6,582 bases of DNA, from positions 1 through 6,582 of the forward strand of contig CAZMLC010000111.1 of NCBI GenBank assembly GCA_964567125.1, read 5' to 3'. Source of the stretch: CAZMLC01 sp964567125. Its GTDB lineage: Bacteria > Verrucomicrobiota > Kiritimatiellia > RFP12 > UBA1067. Numbering within the stretch: the first letter of the stretch is position 1; each line of letters opens with the position of its first letter. Position numbers and translations under genes: made by a program. Below the pieces are notes generated by a model that did no database searches, was not told the DNA's origin, and saw only the letters and a program-made list of their open reading frames with translations. Below, one piece after another: positions 1 to 4,504 of this stretch.

Positions 1-12
1 CTCACTTTGCTT

Positions 13-41
13 TTGCAAGTCTCTACCCTTCATGCTACTAT
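13..41 (+). promoter_or_regulatory. Candidate extended -10 promoter for the dxs operon
   Basis: TTGCAA at 13-18 is separated by 17 bases from TACTAT at 36-41, and TGC at 33-35 sits directly before the hexamer as an extended -10 element. Each hexamer matches the sigma-70 consensus at four of six positions. Transcription from such a promoter would begin about 6-8 bases downstream, at or next to the GTG start of dxs at 48. This is read by eye from short motifs. The window begins only 47 bases before the gene, so an upstream gene or a more distant promoter cannot be excluded. Confidence 0.3.
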
Positions 42-47
42 AGATAT

Positions 48-1940
48 GTGTCTAATTTACTTCAGAACATTCATTCGCCGGAACACGTCAAGCAGGTGCC
101 GGAAGCACAGCTTCCAACCTTGGCCGCGGAGTTGCGTAACGTCATTTTAAAAACCGTCAGCAAGAACGGCGGCCACCTCGCGTCGAACCTCGGTGCCGTA
201 GAACTGACCATTGAATTGCTGCGCATTTTCTCCCCGCCTGCGGACAAGATCATCTGGGATGTCGGCCACCAGTCCTATTCGTGGAAACTGCTGACCGGAC
301 GTTATGAACTTTTTCATACGCTACGCAAACTCAACGGCATTTCCGGTTTTCCCAAGCCGCATGAAAGCATCTACGATGCCAGTATCGCCGGCCATGCGGG
401 TACTGCGCTCTCGACCGCCATGGGCTTCGCCGCAGGCCGCGACCGGAAAAACGAGAACAGCCACGTGGTCGCCATCATCGGCGATGCCTCCATCACCAAT
501 GGCATTTCACTCGAAGCCTTGAACAATCTGGAAGACACCCAAAGCAAGGTGATCGTTATCCTGAACGATAACAAGATGTCGATTGACTGCAATGTCGGCG
601 CGCTCTCGCGCCGTCTCGGCAGCATGCTGACCAATGCAAAATACAATCAGATCAAGGCCGCGGTTGAAGCCTGGGCCCATAAAGCGCACCTCTCGCCATT
701 GCGTACCATCTACCATCGCATCGAACATGCGATCAAGAGCATCTGGCTTCCCAATACCTTTTTTGAAGGGTTTGGTCTGCGTTACATCGGACCGATCAAC
801 GGCCACGACTTCCGCGCGTTGAACAATGCGCTGCGTTCCGCGCGCGATGATAAACGCTCGGTGCTCGTCCACGTGATTACGCAAAAAGGTCGCGGCTTTG
901 AACCGGCTGAGGAAGCGCCCAGCCACTGGCACGGTGTCGGTCCCTTTACGCTCGACGCCTGCGAACCGACAGCGCCGAAACGCGGCTATTCCAAAGCATT
1001 CGGCGAAGCGCTGACCGAGATGGCCAATCACGATCCCTCGATTATGGCCATCACGGCCGCCATGTGTTCAGGAACCGGCCTTGAGCCTTTTGCCGAAAAA
1101 CATCCGACGCGCTTTTTCGACGTCGGTATCTGCGAATCGCATGCCGTGGTCTTTGCCGCAGGATTGGCCGCATCCGGGTTCCGTCCCTACTTCGCGGTCT
1201 ATTCCTCGTTTTTGCAACGCGCCGTTGACTGCGTCATGCATGATGTCTGCATCCAGAACCTACCCGTGACCTTCTGCATCGATCGCGCCGGCGTCGTCGG
1301 CAGCGATGGTCCCACCCATCATGGCGTCTTCGATATCCCCATGCTGCGCTGCCTGCCCAACCTGACGCTCATGCAGCCCGCGGATGAACACGAACTCTGC
1401 GCCATGCTCAAGACGGCCCGTACCCACAACGGCCCCTGCGCGATCCGCTATCCGCGCGATCCCGGTCCTGAATTGACGCCGCAGTCTGATATCCCGGCGC
1501 TGCCTTACGGCAAGGCGGATGTCCGCCTCGCGCCACCGGCAGGTTCAACGCGGATTGTCTGGATCTGGACGCTGGGCGACATGCTCACGACCGCGCTCGA
1601 TGTGGCAGCCCGCCTGACTGCCGCACACTATGTTGTGGGCGTTGTCAACGCGCGTTTCATCAAACCCATCGACAGCGACTGCCTCGGGCAGCAGTGCGCG
1701 GATGCAGCCTGCTTCGTGACGCTGGAAAACGGCACGCGCATCGGCGGGTTCGGTTCCGCGCTGACCGAAGCGCTGGAACAGCTCAACAGCAAAACCCCGG
1801 TTTACCGGTTCGGCTGGCACGATGCCTTTCAGCAGCAGGGCTCCACGCACGAGCTGATGGTGCAAGAGGGATTAACGCCCGACCTCCTGACCGCCCACCT
1901 CTTGACGATTTTACCCAAAATAAAGATAATTGAATCATGA
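48..1940 (+). CDS. dxs: 1-deoxy-D-xylulose-5-phosphate synthase (DXS)
   Basis: This cytosolic thiamine-diphosphate enzyme condenses pyruvate with glyceraldehyde 3-phosphate to DXP, the first step of the MEP isoprenoid pathway. The 630 residues match the usual family length (E. coli about 620). The ThDP-binding domain spans about residues 5-280 and contains GGHLASNLG (41-49), WDVGHQ (70-75), GDAS (145-148) and NDN (173-175). The transketolase-like pyrimidine domain (about 312-473) has the catalytic Glu363 in ICESHAV, FLQRA (388-392), IDRAG (411-415), SDGPTHHG (419-426) and RYPR (467-470). The C-terminal transketolase domain covers about 494-618. His295 in HWHGV aligns with the E. coli active-site His299. 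The GTG at 48 is chosen because SNLLQNIHSPEHVK is a typical DXS N terminus, and no in-frame ATG, GTG or TTG lies between the window edge and 48. No Shine-Dalgarno precedes it. An ATG at 46 is out of frame and soon hits a stop. Oddities are GDA for the usual GDG and ESH for the usual EQH. The stop codon overlaps the next start. Confidence 0.95.
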   Translation: MSNLLQNIHSPEHVKQVPEAQLPTLAAELRNVILKTVSKNGGHLASNLGAVELTIELLRIFSPPADKIIWDVGHQSYSWKLLTGRYELFHTLRKLNGISGFPKPHESIYDASIAGHAGTALSTAMGFAAGRDRKNENSHVVAIIGDASITNGISLEALNNLEDTQSKVIVILNDNKMSIDCNVGALSRRLGSMLTNAKYNQIKAAVEAWAHKAHLSPLRTIYHRIEHAIKSIWLPNTFFEGFGLRYIGPINGHDFRALNNALRSARDDKRSVLVHVITQKGRGFEPAEEAPSHWHGVGPFTLDACEPTAPKRGYSKAFGEALTEMANHDPSIMAITAAMCSGTGLEPFAEKHPTRFFDVGICESHAVVFAAGLAASGFRPYFAVYSSFLQRAVDCVMHDVCIQNLPVTFCIDRAGVVGSDGPTHHGVFDIPMLRCLPNLTLMQPADEHELCAMLKTARTHNGPCAIRYPRDPGPELTPQSDIPALPYGKADVRLAPPAGSTRIVWIWTLGDMLTTALDVAARLTAAHYVVGVVNARFIKPIDSDCLGQQCADAACFVTLENGTRIGGFGSALTEALEQLNSKTPVYRFGWHDAFQQQGSTHELMVQEGLTPDLLTAHLLTILPKIKIIES

Positions 1941-2431
1941 TCAAAACACTGAAAAAGCACCTCGGTCACGACACACATCCGTTGATTCAATTTCTGAAAT
2001 ACGGCATTGTCGGCGGCATGGCCACAGCCGTGCATATCGTCACGTTTTTTATCCTCGGCTATCGTCTCTTTCCCTGCCTGACCGCGAATGACATCACCGT
2101 CAAATTGCTGGGATTAACGGTGGAGGCGATTTCACAGCATGACCGGGCTATTCACGCGCTGATCTGCAACGTGCTGGCCTTTGTCGTCTCGAATATCTTC
2201 TGCTACGTGCTCAACCGCCTCTTTGTCTTCAAGCCCGGCAAACACCACATCGTGCTTGAATTCCTGCTCTTTTTCGGTGTCTCTGCGCTCAGCCTTGCTG
2301 TGGCAGCGGCACTGCAAACAGTGATGATCAGCAAACTCGGCGTGCAAACAACGTACGCCTTTGGTGCAAACATCCTCTGTTCGTTGATGATCAACTACGC
2401 GATGCGGAAGTTTGTCGTCTTCAAAAACTAA
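1937..2431 (+). CDS. GtrA-family four-helix membrane protein
   Basis: This 164-residue inner-membrane protein resembles the GtrA/DPMS family (Pfam GtrA type). Members are thought to help translocate polyprenyl-phosphate-linked sugars used in cell-surface glycan synthesis, though the exact activity is poorly established. Four hydrophobic segments are visible at about residues 20-44, 72-92, 106-130 and 137-157. The family hallmarks are FLKYGIVGGMAT at the start of helix 1 and the paired endings NRLFVFK (93-99) and MRKFVVFK (156-163) after helices 2 and 4. The loop between helices 1 and 2 (about 45-71) is longer than in short family members and looks partly amphipathic. Its ATG overlaps the dxs stop in an ATGA, and no clear Shine-Dalgarno precedes it, so translation is probably coupled to dxs. 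The family call is firm. The substrate is unknown, and no glycosyltransferase partner lies in the window. Confidence 0.85.
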   Translation: MIKTLKKHLGHDTHPLIQFLKYGIVGGMATAVHIVTFFILGYRLFPCLTANDITVKLLGLTVEAISQHDRAIHALICNVLAFVVSNIFCYVLNRLFVFKPGKHHIVLEFLLFFGVSALSLAVAAALQTVMISKLGVQTTYAFGANILCSLMINYAMRKFVVFKN

Positions 2432-2443
2432 CATCCAAGAATC

Positions 2444-2449
2444 AAGGAG
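2444..2449 (+). promoter_or_regulatory. Ribosome binding site of htpG
   Basis: AAGGAG lies nine bases before the ATG at 2459, inside the 27-base gap after the GtrA gene. It is a near-perfect Shine-Dalgarno and fixes the htpG start. It contrasts with the two upstream genes, which lack one, and suggests that HtpG is translated independently of the upstream cistrons and probably more strongly. Confidence 0.75.
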
Positions 2450-2458
2450 TCATCGATA

Positions 2459-4339
2459 ATGGCCAAGAAAACCCATATCTTCAAAGCTGAAATTCAACAC
2501 GTCCTCGACCTCGTCATCCACTCGCTCTATTCGAAGAAGGAGATCTTCCTGCGCGAACTGATCTCCAACGCTTCGGATGCCATCGACCGCGCGCAGTATG
2601 CGGGTCTGACCGATGCCGCGCTGATCGCCGATGCCCCGGAATGGAAGATCGACCTGATCGTCGATGAGGAGGAAAAGACCATCACCGTCAGCGATAACGG
2701 TATCGGCATGACGGAAGAGGAGATGGATAAAAACCTCGGCATCATCGCCAGTTCTGGCACCAAGGCCTTTACCCAGGCGATGAAGGAAAAAAGCGAGACC
2801 AATATCCCTGAGCTGATCGGTCAGTTCGGTGTCGGCTTCTACTCCGCCTTTATGGTCGCGGATGAAGTCACCGTGATCTCCCTCAAGCGCGGCGAGAACC
2901 AGAAAGCGGTGAAATGGGTCTCCAACGGAGGCGGTTCCTACACCATCGAGGATGCAGCCCGTGAAAAACCCGGCACCTCGATCGTGCTCAAACTGCGCGA
3001 AGGCATGGATGAATTCCTCGGCACGTGGCGCATTCAGGAGATCGTCAAGAAATACTCCGATTTCATCGCCTATCCGATCCGCCTCGGCGAAAAGGGCGAA
3101 CCGGCAGCTGCGGATGCCGCACCGCTCAACACCATGAAGGCGCTCTGGAAGCGCAACAAATCCGATGTGCCGCAGGAGGAGTACAACGAATTCTACAAGC
3201 ACATCTCGCACGACTACAATCCGCCGCTCAAGGTGATCCCGATGTCCGTCGAGGGTGTCGTTGAATTCAAGGCGCTGCTCTTTCTCCCCAAGGAGGCGGG
3301 TTACGACCTGCTCATGCCGAACACCAAGCATGGGCTGCATCTCTATGTCCGCAACGTCTTTATCGGCGCGGATTTTGATCTGCTGCTGCCCGAATACCTG
3401 CGCTTCGTCAAGGGTGTGGTCGACTCGTCCGACCTGCCGCTCAACGTCTCGCGCGAAATGCTGCAGGACGATGCGGTCATCCGCAAGATCAAGAGCAACA
3501 TCACGGGCAAGGTGCTCGCCACGCTGGCCGATATGCAGAAGGATCAGACTGACGACTACAAAGCCTTCTTCCGCGGTTTCGGCCGCATCCTGAAAGAGGG
3601 TCTGCACTTTGACTGGGACAATGCGGACAAGCTGAAAGGCCTCATGCTCTATCCCTCCGCGAAGACCGAGAACAACGGACTCATCGCGCTGAAGGACTAC
3701 ATCGCCGCGATGCCCGAGACGCAGAAGGATATTTACTACCTGATCGCGGAAGACCTCGCCACCGCGCGTCAATCGCCGCACATCGAAGCGATCACCGCGC
3801 GCGGCTACGATGTTCTCTTCATGGTCGATCCCGTGGACAGCTACATCATCGAGCGTCTCGGCGAATTCGAAGGCAAAAAGCTCGTGGCTGCTGATAAAGG
3901 CGACCTCGAACTCGGCACCGACGAAGAAAAAGCGGAAGCCAAGAAAAAACGCGATGCCGCCGCGGGTGATTTCAAGGCGCTGACGGACTTTATCCAGGCG
4001 CAGCTCAAGGCTGATGTCAAAGAGGTCCGCCTCTCGCCCCGTCTAAAAGATTCCGCTTGCTGCCTCGTGGCTGACGAACACGCCATGAACGCCAGCATGG
4101 AACGCATCATGCGCGCCATGAACCAGGAAGTTCCCGCGCAGCAGCGCATTCTGGAACTGAACCCGGAACATCCGCTCATCGTGCGTATGAAAAGCCTGCT
4201 CGCGGAAAACAGTGAGAACCCGAAGCTGGGTGACTTCGCTGAACTGCTGCTGGGCCAGGCGCTCATCGGCGAAGGTTCCACGCCGAAGAACCCGCAGCGC
4301 TTTACGCGCATCATCACCGACCTCATGGTGAACCTCTAG
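2459..4339 (+). CDS. htpG: Molecular chaperone HtpG (bacterial Hsp90)
   Basis: HtpG is a cytosolic homodimeric ATP-driven chaperone that remodels and stabilises client proteins, usually with the DnaK system. The 626 residues match the family (E. coli 624). The N-terminal GHKL ATPase domain (about 1-210) shows FLRELISNASDA (30-41, catalytic Glu33 and Mg-binding Asn37), SDNGIGM (78-84, adenine-contacting Asp79), IASSGTKAF (96-104) and the lid/glycine motif GQFGVGFYSAF (121-131). A short linker at about 211-224 leads to the middle domain, where ALWKRNKSDVPQEEYNEFYKHI (228-249), YLRFVKGVVDSSDLPLNVSREML (313-335) and Arg332 are typical. The segment around 425-480 (QSPHIEA, DPVD, FEGKKLV) is also conserved. 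The C-terminal dimerisation domain (about 515-626) contains RLSPRLKDSACCLV and ILELNPEHPL. The sequence is intact, with no frameshift. It probably shares the upstream promoter but has its own ribosome binding site. No CIRCE-like or heat-shock operator is visible in the 27-base gap. Confidence 0.97.
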   Translation: MAKKTHIFKAEIQHVLDLVIHSLYSKKEIFLRELISNASDAIDRAQYAGLTDAALIADAPEWKIDLIVDEEEKTITVSDNGIGMTEEEMDKNLGIIASSGTKAFTQAMKEKSETNIPELIGQFGVGFYSAFMVADEVTVISLKRGENQKAVKWVSNGGGSYTIEDAAREKPGTSIVLKLREGMDEFLGTWRIQEIVKKYSDFIAYPIRLGEKGEPAAADAAPLNTMKALWKRNKSDVPQEEYNEFYKHISHDYNPPLKVIPMSVEGVVEFKALLFLPKEAGYDLLMPNTKHGLHLYVRNVFIGADFDLLLPEYLRFVKGVVDSSDLPLNVSREMLQDDAVIRKIKSNITGKVLATLADMQKDQTDDYKAFFRGFGRILKEGLHFDWDNADKLKGLMLYPSAKTENNGLIALKDYIAAMPETQKDIYYLIAEDLATARQSPHIEAITARGYDVLFMVDPVDSYIIERLGEFEGKKLVAADKGDLELGTDEEKAEAKKKRDAAAGDFKALTDFIQAQLKADVKEVRLSPRLKDSACCLVADEHAMNASMERIMRAMNQEVPAQQRILELNPEHPLIVRMKSLLAENSENPKLGDFAELLLGQALIGEGSTPKNPQRFTRIITDLMVNL

Positions 4340-4366
4340 TCGCAAACCGTGGCGCAAAAAACCGGA

Positions 4367-4425
4367 TACACAGCAGCCCAAGCGAAGCAGGCGTTCATAC
4401 GCCGTTTTGTTTGGGCTGTTGCGTA
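4367..4425 (+). terminator. Long imperfect hairpin after htpG, possible terminator or 3' RNA element
   Basis: Bases 4371-4388 pair with 4404-4421 (18 bp), A4389 is bulged, 4390-4394 pairs with 4399-4403 (5 bp), and TCAT at 4395-4398 is the loop. After one mismatch (4370/4422), three more pairs form (4367-4369 with 4423-4425). Four pairs are G-U (4373/4419, 4382/4410, 4384/4408, 4387/4405), and all are G-U only in the + strand RNA. The hairpin begins 27-31 bases after the htpG stop, which suits an operon end. No T-run follows on the + strand, so it is not a textbook Rho-independent terminator. It could instead be an mRNA 3' stabiliser, a processing site or a dispersed palindromic repeat. The structure is certain from pairing; its role is inferred. 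Confidence 0.5.
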
Positions 4426-4442
4426 GCGTGAAACTTAGCGTG
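4424..4442 (+). repeat. 7-base direct repeat TAGCGTG, 12-base period
   Basis: TAGCGTG occurs at 4424-4430 and again at 4436-4442. The flanking bases extend this to two 12-base units that agree at nine positions. The pair sits between the hairpin and the beta-mannosidase gene. It could be part of a regulatory region or simply chance, as no known operator is recognised. Confidence 0.3.
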
Positions 4443-4474
4443 GAATATTCAGGCGACTTATGGCATACTGACTT

Positions 4475-4492
4475 CATTCGTTAACATTCGTT
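4475..4492 (+). repeat. 8-base direct repeat CATTCGTT, 10-base period, possible operator
   Basis: CATTCGTT is present twice, at 4475-4482 and 4485-4492, separated by AA, so the copies lie on the same face of the helix. The outer bases TTCA (4473-4476) and TGAA (4493-4496) also form a short inverted pair around the block. It lies immediately ahead of the Shine-Dalgarno of the mannosidase gene. A regulator site is plausible but no family is recognised. Confidence 0.35.
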
Positions 4493-4493
4493 T

Positions 4494-4499
4494 GAAGGA
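4494..4499 (+). promoter_or_regulatory. Ribosome binding site of the beta-mannosidase gene
   Basis: GAAGGA lies five bases before the ATG at 4505 and fixes that start. The resulting N terminus reads as a signal peptide, which supports the choice. Confidence 0.7.
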
Positions 4500-4504
4500 T
4501 TATT

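Noticed and set aside
46..48. ATG at 46 as the dxs start
   Set aside because: It is in a different frame from DXS and reaches a stop within about 35 codons. The GTG at 48 gives the proper DXS N terminus.
507..1031. 174-codon open frame on the - strand within dxs
   Set aside because: It is antisense to conserved DXS sequence, with no recognisable protein features.
2450..3781. 443-codon open frame on the - strand opposite htpG
   Set aside because: It lies almost entirely antisense to a full-length, strongly conserved HtpG. The predicted protein shows no recognisable family, and G/C-biased third codon positions readily keep such antisense frames open.
4352..4370. A-run with hairpin as a - strand terminator (six T's on the - strand)
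   Set aside because: The T-run lies about 12 bases beyond the main stem, the wobble pairs would be mismatches on that strand, and no - strand gene enters from the right.
4461..4476. Sigma-54 type promoter (TGGCAT followed by CTTCA) before the mannosidase gene
   Set aside because: The required GC of the -12 element is absent at the correct spacing, so the invariant bases are not met.
4043..4477. - strand open frame spanning the htpG end and the intergenic hairpin
   Set aside because: Most of it is antisense to the HtpG C-terminal domain. Its beginning is made of the hairpin region and shows no family resemblance.
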